NCBI GenBank assembly: GCA_002841625.1
Contig: PHAG01000009.1
Span: 186,001 to 250,000, forward strand
DNA: 64,000 nucleotides
Source: Firmicutes bacterium HGW-Firmicutes-1
GTDB taxonomy: Bacteria > Bacillota > Clostridia > Lachnospirales > Vallitaleaceae
Direction of reading: 5' to 3'
Position numbers and translations under genes: made by a program. Every line of letters begins with the position of its first letter. Positions within the stretch are counted from its first letter, which is position 1. The notes below the pieces were generated by a model. That model did not search any database and had not been told where the DNA came from. It saw nothing but the letters and a program-made list of their open reading frames with translations. Positions 9,224-17,615 of the stretch are shown one piece after another.

Positions 9224-10885
9224 TTGAGAAGTGATAGCGTAAAATCAGGAGTAGAAAGAGCACCTCATCGTTCCTTATTTAAGGCAATGGGTTATACAGA
9301 TGAAGAAATTAAAAGACCACTTATTGGTATTGTAAATGCCAAAAGTGAAATAGTACCTGGACATATACACTTAGATACAGTTGTTGAGGCTGTAAAAACA
9401 GGAGTATTGATTTCTGGTGGCACACCAATCGTATTTCCATCAATTGGTGTATGTGATGGAATCGCAATGGGTCATGTTGGTATGCACTATTCCTTGGTTA
9501 CAAGAGAACTTGTAGCAGATTCAGTAGAAGCTATGGTAATGGCACATGGCTTTGATGCATTGGTAATGGTACCAAACTGTGATAAGGTTGTTCCAGGAAT
9601 GCTTATGGCTGCGGCTAGGTTAAATATTCCAACGATTTTTGTAAGTGGTGGACCTATGTTATCCATTACGAATGAACTTAAGGAATTAGATTTAAGCGAC
9701 GTATTTGAGGCTGTAGGATCTTTTAAAGCTGGAAAAATGACAGAAGAAGAAGTGTTAGATTGGGAAAATTCTGCATGTCCTACTTGTGGTTCTTGTTCTG
9801 GAATGTTTACAGCAAATAGTATGAACTGCTTAAGTGAAGCAATTGGTATTGCTTTACCTGGTAATGGTACAATTCCTGCAGTGTTTTCTGAAAGGTTAAG
9901 ATTGGCCAAACAAGCAGGGATTAAAATAATGGAAATGTTGGAACGCGATATCAAGCCAAGAGATATTATGACAAAAGCTGCTTTTATGAATGCACTTACT
10001 GTAGATATGGCACTGGGTTGTAGTACCAATAGTATGTTACATTTACCTGCAATCGCGTATGAAGCAGAAGTAGAATTAAATCTTTCTATTGCAAATGAAA
10101 TCAGTTCTAGAACACCAAATCTTTGTAAACTAAGACCTGCGGGTCCTTATCATATGCAAGATTTATATTTTGCTGGTGGTGTACAAGCGATTATGAAAGA
10201 ATTGACTAAAAATGATTTATTGGTTACAGATATTGTAACGGTAACGGGTAAGACAATTGCTGAAAACTTAGAAAGTGTAGTCAATAAAAACACTAAAGTG
10301 ATTAGACCTTTAGAAGATCCCTATAGCACAACAGGTGGTATTGCAGTTCTAAAAGGAAATATTGCTGTCGATGGTTGTGTAGTTAAAAAATCTGCTGTAA
10401 CCGAAAGTATGTTGAAACATACAGGTCCAGCTAAAGTATTTGATTCAGAAGATGAGGCAATTAAAGCTATTTATGATAATAAAATTGTAGCAGGTGATGT
10501 TGTTATTATTCGATATGAAGGTCCAAAAGGTGGACCGGGCATGAGAGAAATGCTTTCCCCAACGTCTGCCATTGCAGGAATGGGACTTGATAAAGATGTT
10601 GCGTTAATAACAGATGGAAGATTTAGTGGAGCTACACATGGTGCAGCAATTGGGCATGTTTCTCCAGAAGCAGCTGAAGGCGGAAACATTGGGCTTATTA
10701 AGGATAATGATGTAATTTCAATAGATATTATTGCGGGTACAATTTCTGCAGCTGTTTCAGATGAAGAATTTGCAAAACGTAGAGAAGTGTATGTGATGAA
10801 AGAACCAAAAATAAAAACTGGCGTGTTAGGAAGATATGCAAAACTGGTAACATCAGCAAGTACAGGTGCAGTTTTAAAGTGTTAA
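9224..10885 (+). CDS. ilvD: Dihydroxy-acid dehydratase
   Basis: 553 residues counted from TTG 9224, which follows AAGGTGAT at the right distance and gives the family's usual opening [18 protein letters not shown]; a GTG at 9215 is itself part of the ribosome site. The Fe-S cluster cysteines are visible in GVCDGIA (77), PNCDK (119) and [13 protein letters not shown] (191). The enzyme dehydrates the dihydroxy acids to 2-keto acids for valine, leucine and isoleucine; in anaerobes the cluster is normally oxygen-sensitive. Sits between leuB and ilvB in the same direction. Confidence 0.96.
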   Translation: MRSDSVKSGVERAPHRSLFKAMGYTDEEIKRPLIGIVNAKSEIVPGHIHLDTVVEAVKTGVLISGGTPIVFPSIGVCDGIAMGHVGMHYSLVTRELVADSVEAMVMAHGFDALVMVPNCDKVVPGMLMAAARLNIPTIFVSGGPMLSITNELKELDLSDVFEAVGSFKAGKMTEEEVLDWENSACPTCGSCSGMFTANSMNCLSEAIGIALPGNGTIPAVFSERLRLAKQAGIKIMEMLERDIKPRDIMTKAAFMNALTVDMALGCSTNSMLHLPAIAYEAEVELNLSIANEISSRTPNLCKLRPAGPYHMQDLYFAGGVQAIMKELTKNDLLVTDIVTVTGKTIAENLESVVNKNTKVIRPLEDPYSTTGGIAVLKGNIAVDGCVVKKSAVTESMLKHTGPAKVFDSEDEAIKAIYDNKIVAGDVVIIRYEGPKGGPGMREMLSPTSAIAGMGLDKDVALITDGRFSGATHGAAIGHVSPEAAEGGNIGLIKDNDVISIDIIAGTISAAVSDEEFAKRREVYVMKEPKIKTGVLGRYAKLVTSASTGAVLKC

Positions 10886-10964
10886 CTAATATTTATGAAA
10901 GACTATCAATTAAAAAGTGATCAATGAATAATTGGTAGGAATTTGATGAAAGGAGGCGTTATAT

Positions 10965-12623
10965 ATGGAATTAACAGGTGCGCAGATACTAATGGAGTGT
11001 CTTAAAGAACAAAGTGTTGATACGGTGTTTGGTTTTCCAGGAGGTGCTGTACTTAATATTTATGATGAATTATATAAATATGGCAGTAAGATCAAGCATA
11101 TTCTTACTTCTCACGAACAAGGAGCGGCTCACGCCGCAGACGGGTACGCACGTTCAACAGGAAAGGTAGGAGTATGTATAGCTACTTCTGGACCAGGTGC
11201 AACTAATTTGGTAACAGGTATTGCAACTGCATATATGGATTCCATCCCGATGGTAGCCATTACTGGTAATGTACCAGTAGCACTTCTTGGAAAGGATAGC
11301 TTTCAAGAAGTAGACATTGCGGGGATTACAATGCCGATTACAAAACATAACTATATTGTTAAGGATGTAGCAAATCTAGCAAAGGTGATTCGTGAAGCGT
11401 TCTATGTTGCAAAAGAAGGACGACCAGGTCCAGTTTTAATTGATATTCCAAAAGACGTTACTGCAAATAAGGCGGAATATAGTTATCAAGCTCCAAAAGA
11501 AATAGTCAGAAGAACAGAATTTATTTCAACAGAGGTGCTTGACGAAGCTAAAAAATTGATTGAACAATGTAAGAAACCATTTATCTTTGTTGGTGGAGGT
11601 GTTGTTCTTTCAGAAGCACATGTTGAATTAACAAAGTTTGCTGAGAAGATTCAAGCGCCAGTATCTTGTAGCTTAATGGGTATGGGAGGCATTTCCGGAG
11701 AACATGAACTATATACAGGTATGCTTGGTATGCATGGGTCAAAAGCTTCTAATTTGGGAGTTACGAAATGTGATCTATTAATCGTCATCGGTTCCAGATT
11801 TAGTGATCGTGTTATTGGTAATTCATCAAAGTTTGCAATGGATGCTCATGTTTTACACATAGATATTGATCCTGCAGAAGTGAATAAGAATGTACAAACG
11901 CATCACTACATTATTGGCGATATCAAAGAGGTGCTTTTAAAACTGAATAATTGTGTTGCAAATCTTAAGCATGATGATTGGCTAGAAGAAATAGATGAAT
12001 TGAAGCGAAATTATCCATTAAAGTATAATAAAGGCTTAACTGGACAATATGTTATTGAAAAGCTATGTGAAATCACAAAAGGTGATGCAATTATTTCTAC
12101 AGAAGTAGGGCAACATCAAATGTGGACCGCGCAGCATTATAAATTTAAGAAGCCACAATTATTTTTAACATCAGGTGGTCTTGGAACAATGGGTTATGGA
12201 CTAGGAGCATCAATTGGTGCAAAGATTGGAAATCCGGATATGCCAGTGATCAATATTGCTGGTGATGGAAGTTTTAGAATGAATTTAAATGAGATTTTAA
12301 CTGCTGTAAGATATAATGTGCCAATTGTTGTTTTGGTCATTAATAACAATGTATTAGGTATGGTTAGACAATGGCAATCTTTATTTTATGAAGAGCGTTA
12401 TTCTTATACTAGTTTAAATCCTGATTTGGATTATGTTAAGCTTGCAGAAGCTTTTGGAGCTGTAGGGATGAATTTAACAGAGTTCGATAAGGTGGAAGAG
12501 ACTTTGAGAACTGCATTAGGGCTCGGAAGGCCGGTCATTGTGAATTGTGTGATTGATAAGGATGATAAGGTATATCCAATGGTTGCACCTGGGGCTGGGA
12601 TTGATGAGTTGATTATGGAGTAG
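10965..12623 (+). CDS. ilvB: Acetolactate synthase large (catalytic) subunit
   Basis: 552 residues with the three ThDP-enzyme domains. Catalytic Glu51 lies in SHEQGAAHAADGYAR; the ThDP/Mg motif starts at GDGSFRMNLNE and ends at VINNN; the FAD-type middle domain is present. AHAS-typical residues (QEVDIAGITMPITKHNY, LGMVRQWQ) separate it from catabolic acetolactate synthase. It forms acetolactate from pyruvate, or acetohydroxybutyrate from pyruvate plus 2-ketobutyrate, together with IlvH. AAAGGAGGCG precedes the ATG. Last gene of the cluster; a tandem repeat array and terminator follow. Confidence 0.96.
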   Translation: MELTGAQILMECLKEQSVDTVFGFPGGAVLNIYDELYKYGSKIKHILTSHEQGAAHAADGYARSTGKVGVCIATSGPGATNLVTGIATAYMDSIPMVAITGNVPVALLGKDSFQEVDIAGITMPITKHNYIVKDVANLAKVIREAFYVAKEGRPGPVLIDIPKDVTANKAEYSYQAPKEIVRRTEFISTEVLDEAKKLIEQCKKPFIFVGGGVVLSEAHVELTKFAEKIQAPVSCSLMGMGGISGEHELYTGMLGMHGSKASNLGVTKCDLLIVIGSRFSDRVIGNSSKFAMDAHVLHIDIDPAEVNKNVQTHHYIIGDIKEVLLKLNNCVANLKHDDWLEEIDELKRNYPLKYNKGLTGQYVIEKLCEITKGDAIISTEVGQHQMWTAQHYKFKKPQLFLTSGGLGTMGYGLGASIGAKIGNPDMPVINIAGDGSFRMNLNEILTAVRYNVPIVVLVINNNVLGMVRQWQSLFYEERYSYTSLNPDLDYVKLAEAFGAVGMNLTEFDKVEETLRTALGLGRPVIVNCVIDKDDKVYPMVAPGAGIDELIME

Positions 12624-12668
12624 GGGGATAAAAAGGGATTAAAAGCTTAAAGCGGTAGAACGAGTATT

Positions 12669-13001
12669 GAAGAAATACTCGACCTCCGCTTTGCTACGGT
12701 CACGTAACCCAATCACAAGCGCGGGCGCTTGTGGCATCAGCGGGGATAGCACCACTGATGCTGAAAGCAGTTGAAACTAAGGTTGAAGAAATACTCGACC
12801 TCCGCTTTGCTACGGTCTCGTAACCCAATCACAAGCGCGAGCGCTTGTGGCATCAGTGGGGATAGCACCACTGATGCTGAAAGCAGTTGAAACTAAGGTT
12901 GAAGAAATACTCGACCTCCGCTTTGCTACGGTCTCGTAACCCAATCACAAGCGCGGGCGCGCTTGTGGCATCAGTGGGGATAGCACCACTGATGCGCAGA
13001 A
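12669..13001. repeat. 116-bp tandem repeat, about 2.9 copies, each with several hairpins
   Basis: Units start at 12669, 12785 and 12901; the first two are exactly 116 bp and differ at a few bases, the third has a 2-bp insertion and is cut short. Each unit contains CCTCCGCTTTGCTACGG (12683, 12799, 12915), a hairpin around CACAAGCGC..GCGCTTGTG, and a hairpin GCATCAGTG..CACTGATGC. The GC content is clearly above the surroundings. The core resembles the dispersed repeats at 2164, 38751 and 55388. No convincing protein is encoded. Confidence 0.95.
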
Positions 13002-13022
13002 GTTTGTTACACAAACTTCTGC
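12995..13022. repeat. Hairpin ending the tandem repeat array
   Basis: GCAGAAGTTTG and CAAACTTCTGC form an 11-bp perfect stem with a short loop directly after the last repeat unit. The following ATTGGGTTA can also pair with TAACCCAAT found inside each unit. Confidence 0.75.
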
Positions 13023-13046
13023 ATTGGGTTAAAAGATTAACACTAC

Positions 13047-13102
13047 TGTCTTGGTATGAAATACATATGTATTGTCCATGGAAGAATACCAAGACACTTT
13101 TT
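13047..13102 (+). terminator. Probable terminator of the ilv cluster
   Basis: TGTCTTGGTAT (13047-13057) pairs perfectly with ATACCAAGACA (13086-13096), followed by CTTTTT. The loop is long (28 bases), so efficiency is uncertain. Confidence 0.65.
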
Positions 13103-13113
13103 ACATAATTTAG

Positions 13114-13142
13114 TTGACTTAATGAAATTTATATTATATATT
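13114..13142 (+). promoter_or_regulatory. Promoter of the serC leader
   Basis: TTGACT and TATATT with a 17-bp spacer, 350 bases before serC, just after the ilv terminator. Confidence 0.6.
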
Positions 13143-13480
13143 ATAAGTAATCATTTTTTGATTATTGCCTTACTTATAGGCATTTGTCTTAGGTTTTTCA
13201 CACAATTGTGTGATAAATGACTTAAATGATTCACTCGATTGGTTCGGAAGACATTTTTGATTCGAATTCCAATTGAGGCATTTTTATTTTTACTTAGATT
13301 GTTAATTAATTATCTTATTAATAAGCTGAGTTTTTTGTGAAAAATGGCTCTTTACTAAAGCAATATATTATAGTGAAGAAGCATTTTCAAAGAAGTTTAT
13401 GAAACTATAGAAAAGTGCAATATCATGAGTGCAATTTGTCATTCATCATATGCAATAATCTGAATAAAACATTTATAGGA
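13143..13480 (+). promoter_or_regulatory. Long structured serC leader with a terminator-like hairpin
   Basis: About 340 noncoding bases. The palindrome CACACAATTGTGTG is at 13199-13212. CTCGATTGG (13234-13242) pairs with CCAATTGAG (13269-13277), extended inward by GTTCG/CGAA, and is followed by TTTTTATTTTTA: the shape of an attenuator. No T-box GGTGG core is present, and I recognise no known riboswitch. The regulatory role is inference. Confidence 0.5.
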
Positions 13481-13491
13481 GTGATACGAAT

Positions 13492-14574
13492 ATGGAAAGA
13501 GTGTATAACTTTTCTGCAGGACCATCTATGTTACCTGTTGAAGTCTTAGAGCAAGCAGCGAAAGAAATGGTATGTTACAAGGATTCTGGTATGTCAGTTA
13601 TGGAAATGAGCCATAGATCTGCTGTCTATGAAGACATTATACATAGAGCAGAAGCTTCTTTAAGAGAAGTCATGAACATCCCGAGCAATTATAAAGTGCT
13701 ATTTTTGCAAGGTGGCGCCTCATCACAATTTGCTATGGTACCACTCAATTTAATGAATGGTTCAAAAAAAGCAGATTATCTTCTTACTGGAGAATGGGCA
13801 AAAAAAGCAATTGCAGAAGCAAAACGTTACGGAGAAGTAAATGTAATTGCATCTTCTGAAGACAAAGTGTTTTCTTATATTCCTGAATATAACAAAGCAG
13901 ATTTTACGAAGGATGCAGATTATTTTCATATAACATCCAACAATACAATTTTTGGGACAAGATTCACTGAGTTACCTGATGTTGGGGATGTGCCATTGGT
14001 TGCAGATATGTCTTCTAACATTTTATCTGAAGTAATAGATGTGAGTAAATATGGTATTATTTATGCCGGAGCTCAAAAGAATATGGGACCTGCTGGACTT
14101 ACAGTAGTTATCATAAGAGAAGATTTAATTGGCAAGGAAATGGATATTACACCAACAATGTTTAAATACAGTACACATTCAAAAAATGAATCTATGTTCA
14201 ATACACCACCAACATATGCAGTTTACATTGCTGGTTTGGTATTTGATTGGATCAAGGCTCAAGGTGGTTTATCTGTAGTTGAAAAACTAAATATTGAGAA
14301 AGCGAATCTTTTATATAACTTCTTAGATGCAAGTGAATTATTTAAAGGAACTGTTGAGAAAAAGGATCGTTCACTTATGAACATTTGTTTCGTTTTACCT
14401 ACTGGTGAATTAGATTCAAAATTCATTAAAGAAGCAGAAAAACTAGGCTTTGTTAATCTGAAAGGTCATAGATCTGTAGGTGGTATGAGAGCAAGTATAT
14501 ATAACGCTATGCCAAAAGAGGGCGTTCAAAAGCTTGTAGATTTTATGAAAAAATTTGAAGCCGAAAACAAATAG
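13492..14574 (+). CDS. serC: Phosphoserine aminotransferase
   Basis: 360 residues, standard for SerC. Opens with the family signature RVYNFSAGPSMLP; the PLP lysine is in YAGAQKNMGPAG near residue 195; GGMRASIYNAM is at the C-terminus. It converts 3-phosphohydroxypyruvate to phosphoserine with glutamate, also acting in pyridoxal-phosphate synthesis in some bacteria. Followed 14 bases later by serA in the same direction. Ribosome site ATAGGAGTG. Confidence 0.97.
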   Translation: MERVYNFSAGPSMLPVEVLEQAAKEMVCYKDSGMSVMEMSHRSAVYEDIIHRAEASLREVMNIPSNYKVLFLQGGASSQFAMVPLNLMNGSKKADYLLTGEWAKKAIAEAKRYGEVNVIASSEDKVFSYIPEYNKADFTKDADYFHITSNNTIFGTRFTELPDVGDVPLVADMSSNILSEVIDVSKYGIIYAGAQKNMGPAGLTVVIIREDLIGKEMDITPTMFKYSTHSKNESMFNTPPTYAVYIAGLVFDWIKAQGGLSVVEKLNIEKANLLYNFLDASELFKGTVEKKDRSLMNICFVLPTGELDSKFIKEAEKLGFVNLKGHRSVGGMRASIYNAMPKEGVQKLVDFMKKFEAENK

Positions 14575-14588
14575 AGTGGAGGATTATG

Positions 14589-15752
14589 ATGTTTAAAATT
14601 AAAACCTTAGATAAAATTGATGAAAATGGCTTACGCTTGTTGAATGATGATTATACAATTGTTAATGACGACAATGCAGATGCTATTTTACTTAGAAGCT
14701 ATAAAATGCATGACATGGAACTTCCAGAAAGCTTAAAGGCTGTTGGTAGAGCTGGTGCAGGTGTGAATAACATACCACTTGAAAAATGTGCAGAAAAAGG
14801 AATCGTAGTATTTAATACACCTGGAGCAAATGCAAATGGTGTTAAAGAATTAGTACTTGCAGGATTGTTTATTGCTTCAAGAGATGTAGCAGGAGCAATT
14901 GACTGGGGTAAGTCCTTAAAAGAACAAGGTGATAAAGTACCTAAGCTAGTTGAAGAAGGAAAATCAAACTTTGCAGGTCCAGAAATTCTAGGTAAGACAT
15001 TAGGTGTTATTGGACTTGGAGCGATTGGTGTATTAGTAGCAAACGCAGCATGTTCACTTGGAATGGAAGTATTAGGTTATGACCCATTTATTTCTGTAGA
15101 TTCAGCATGGGGCCTTAGTAGTTTAGTTCAAAAGGCTACATCCTTAGAAGATTTATATTCAAAATGTGATTACATTACAGTTCATGTTCCACTTATGAAG
15201 GAAACTGAAGGTATGATTGGAACTGCTAGTATCAAGAATATGAAGGATGGAGTTAGAATCCTAAACTTTTCTAGAGCTGAGCTTGTAAATGATGATGAAA
15301 TTAAGCTTGAATTAGAGTCAGGAAAGGTAGCAAAATATGTAACAGACTTTCCTAATTCGAAAACCTTCAATATGCCAAATACGATTTGTATTCCTCATCT
15401 TGGAGCATCAACTCCAGAATCAGAAATCAATTGTGCAATCATGGCAGTGAACCAAATTAGAGAATACTTAGAAAATGGTAACATTATAAATTCAGTAAAC
15501 TATCCAGAATGTAATATTGGAGGATGCTCAACAGTAGGTAGAGTAGCCATTAATCATAGAAATATACCGAACATGGTTAGTCAAATAACGAGTATCGTAG
15601 CTGGTGAAAATGTTAACATCGGTGATATGATTAACAAAAGTAAAAAAGAATGGGCATATACAGTCCTTGATGTTGAAGATGCGATCACTGATAAGATCGT
15701 GAAAGCATTAGAAGCCATCAATGGTGTTGTAAAGGTTAGAGTTATTAAATAA
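14589..15752 (+). CDS. serA: D-3-phosphoglycerate dehydrogenase
   Basis: 387 residues. D-isomer 2-hydroxyacid dehydrogenase fold with the NAD motif GVIGLGAIGVLVANAA, substrate residues in RAGAGVNNIP, and the catalytic His in PHLGASTPESE. The C-terminus (about 315-387) is an ACT-like domain that may bind serine for feedback control. It is shorter than E. coli SerA, as is common in Clostridia. The second of two adjacent ATGs (14586, 14589) is chosen because it has better spacing to GGAGG at 14578. First step of serine synthesis; forms an operon with serC. Confidence 0.95.
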   Translation: MFKIKTLDKIDENGLRLLNDDYTIVNDDNADAILLRSYKMHDMELPESLKAVGRAGAGVNNIPLEKCAEKGIVVFNTPGANANGVKELVLAGLFIASRDVAGAIDWGKSLKEQGDKVPKLVEEGKSNFAGPEILGKTLGVIGLGAIGVLVANAACSLGMEVLGYDPFISVDSAWGLSSLVQKATSLEDLYSKCDYITVHVPLMKETEGMIGTASIKNMKDGVRILNFSRAELVNDDEIKLELESGKVAKYVTDFPNSKTFNMPNTICIPHLGASTPESEINCAIMAVNQIREYLENGNIINSVNYPECNIGGCSTVGRVAINHRNIPNMVSQITSIVAGENVNIGDMINKSKKEWAYTVLDVEDAITDKIVKALEAINGVVKVRVIK

Positions 15753-15758
15753 TATATT

Positions 15759-15871
15759 GAGAATCAAGGATACCGATTGGTACTTGACTTCTCAGGTAAT
15801 GAGAGTCAAGGATACCGATAGGTATTTGGCTTCTCAAAGGGGGAGTCAGGGATAATAAGTCCTTGACTCCC
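15759..15871 (+). repeat. Three consecutive hairpins between serA and the DUF1015 gene
   Basis: Two near-identical 35-bp hairpins (15759-15793 and 15801-15835, each opening GAGA.TCAAGG and closing CTTCTC) are followed by a third, GGGAGTCA..TGACTCCC (15841-15871), with related sequence. No T-tract follows, so they look like mRNA processing or stability elements rather than terminators. Confidence 0.85.
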
Positions 15872-15897
15872 ATGTTTATAAAATTAGGAGGAAGAAT

Positions 15898-17142
15898 ATG
15901 TCTACTATTAAACCTTTTAAAGGGGTAAGACCAAGAGTTGATTTAGTTAATGAAATAGCTGCGCTACCTTATGATGTATATAGCTCAAAGGAAGCAAGAG
16001 TTGTGATAAAAGATAAGCCGATTTCATTTTTGAAAATAGATAGAGCAGAAACATTTTTCTCGGAAGATGTTGACCCTTACAGTACCAAAGTTTATGAAAA
16101 AGCTAGAGATACGATGTATAATATGATAGGTGAGTATAAATTAATTCAAGATCAAAAAGAGTGTTTATATATTTACCAATTAACAATGGATGGACGCACG
16201 CAAACTGGAATTGTAGCATGTACTTCGATTGACGAATACATAAATAACACAATTAAAAAACACGAATTAACTAGAGCTGAAAAAGAAGCAGACCGTATTA
16301 ATCACGTAGATTATTGTGATGCAAATACAGGCCCGATTTTCTTAACCTATAAAGCCAAAGAAAGTATTAACACGGCGGTAAGTAATTGGATTGCTAACCA
16401 TAAAACAGAATATGATTTTGTTGCAGATGATAGTATTAGACATGCCGTTTGGGTTCTTGATGATACTGAAATAATTCACCAATTACAAGAGGGCTTCAAG
16501 ATGGTTGATAGTCTTTATATTGCAGATGGACATCATAGAGCAGCATCAGCCGTTAAAGTAGGTCTAAAGAGAAGAGAAGCAAATCCAAACGATGATGGTA
16601 CTGATGAATTTAATTATTTTCTATCTGTTATATTTCCAGACGAGCAATTAAAGATTATGGATTATAATCGAGTTGTTAAAGACTTAGGTGGACTTACTCC
16701 AGAAGCATTTATGCTTGAAGTAGAGAAGAACTTCGATATATTAGAAACTAGCAAGGAACAGATCAGGCCAATAAAAAAATGTACATTTGGTATGTACTTA
16801 GAAGACACATGGTATTTACTCAAAACAAAAGAGGGAAGTTACAATTCAGCGGATCCAGTACTGAGCCTCGATGTATCAATCTTACAGCTTAATCTACTTG
16901 CTCCAATACTTGGAATAGGAGATCCTAGAACAGATAATAGGATTGACTTCGTAGGTGGAATTAGAGGACTAGGTGAGCTTGAAAGACGTGTAAAAGAGGA
17001 TATGACGGTTGCATTTGCACTAGTGCCAACATCTATTGAGGAACTTATGAACATAGCCGATGTCGACGAGTTAATGCCTCCAAAGTCAACATGGTTCGAA
17101 CCAAAGCTAAGAAGCGGGTTATTTATTCATCTGTTGAAGTAA
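15898..17142 (+). CDS. DUF1015 family protein, serine-operon associated
   Basis: 414 residues, full-length for DUF1015. Opens with the family pattern IKPFKGVRP and LPYDV, and carries a conserved DGHHR motif at 210-214 (ADGHHRAASA). No signal peptide or membrane segment; predicted cytoplasmic. Function is not established for the family to my knowledge. The gene often lies beside serA/serC in Clostridia, as here, which points to serine metabolism. The DGHHR motif resembles that of ParB/Srx-fold proteins such as the archaeal free-serine kinase SerK, so a phosphotransfer or ATP-dependent role on serine is a testable inference, not a call. AGGAGG precedes the ATG. Confidence 0.85.
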   Translation: MSTIKPFKGVRPRVDLVNEIAALPYDVYSSKEARVVIKDKPISFLKIDRAETFFSEDVDPYSTKVYEKARDTMYNMIGEYKLIQDQKECLYIYQLTMDGRTQTGIVACTSIDEYINNTIKKHELTRAEKEADRINHVDYCDANTGPIFLTYKAKESINTAVSNWIANHKTEYDFVADDSIRHAVWVLDDTEIIHQLQEGFKMVDSLYIADGHHRAASAVKVGLKRREANPNDDGTDEFNYFLSVIFPDEQLKIMDYNRVVKDLGGLTPEAFMLEVEKNFDILETSKEQIRPIKKCTFGMYLEDTWYLLKTKEGSYNSADPVLSLDVSILQLNLLAPILGIGDPRTDNRIDFVGGIRGLGELERRVKEDMTVAFALVPTSIEELMNIADVDELMPPKSTWFEPKLRSGLFIHLLK

Positions 17143-17310
17143 AGGGGACAGGCACCTTTCTCTTATTTTGAGTTATTAAAAATTTTTCCAGGAACCTCTT
17201 ATTGAGTGCACTTGTATTAATAGGAGGTTCTTTTATACCTATTAACAGATCTTTCCATATCTAAATTCAGTGGTGGCTACAATTTGAATTTAATTTCTGC
17301 TATGTTCCAG
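17143..17310 (+). repeat. Dispersed repeat, also at 26310-26475; includes a terminator-like hairpin
   Basis: Starts with AAAGGGGACAGGCAC, a motif that recurs at 47962 and, inverted, at 50644-50670. The following ~150 bases align by eye with 26310-26475 (shared blocks TTTCTCTTAT, AACCTCTTATTGAG, CTTTCCATAT, AATTTGAATTTAATTTC). Inside, GAACCTC (17192) pairs with GAGGTTC and is followed by TTTTAT, so it may terminate the serCA-DUF1015 transcript. A partial second copy of the CCAGGAACCTC motif begins near 17308. Confidence 0.8.
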
Positions 17311-17615
17311 GAACCTCGTATTGTGAGTTTTATATCAATGAGTTATTAGGGGGACATTTCATATTAACCTCAAACAATAACCCCATCGCGAATGTAAATT
17401 AGTGGAGGGTTTTTGCTTTTAAGTTGATTAATAAACCGGCTAAAGTGTATTTTACCTTAACCAGTTTATTATCTTTAACTTTTCAGTTTCACTCGATTAT
17501 CATTTGCTGACTCACACAATCATTAATCCATGCATTTGTCCTTGCAAAACAGTCTATTAAATGAAAATCCAAATAAGAACTGTAGCTCTTTGAGTTTCAG
17601 AGAAAAATTTCAGGG
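17311..17615. other. Intergenic, between the DUF1015 and LysR genes; no gene seen
   Basis: No credible coding region. It holds a partial repeat motif and an imperfect inverted repeat (AATAAACCGG near 17440 with CCAGTTTATT near 17461) that could act as a terminator for the LysR gene transcribed from the other side. Confidence 0.5.

Noticed and set aside
9487-10029. 180-codon open frame on the minus strand inside ilvD
   Set aside because: Antisense to a conserved enzyme gene; Ser/Ile-rich composition typical of a reverse-frame shadow and no ribosome site.
12669-13001. CRISPR array
   Set aside because: The 116-bp units are contiguous and near-identical along their full length, with no unique spacers and no cas genes.
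12853-13108. Short open frames on both strands within the tandem repeat
   Set aside because: They arise from the repeated sequence, have no ribosome sites and no recognisable protein features.
13232-13275. tRNA-like GGTTCG..GATTCGAATTCC
   Set aside because: No cloverleaf can be drawn; the segment forms a simple attenuator-like hairpin instead.
13143-13480. Serine T-box upstream of serC
   Set aside because: The GGTGG-type T-box core and a matching stem I are absent.
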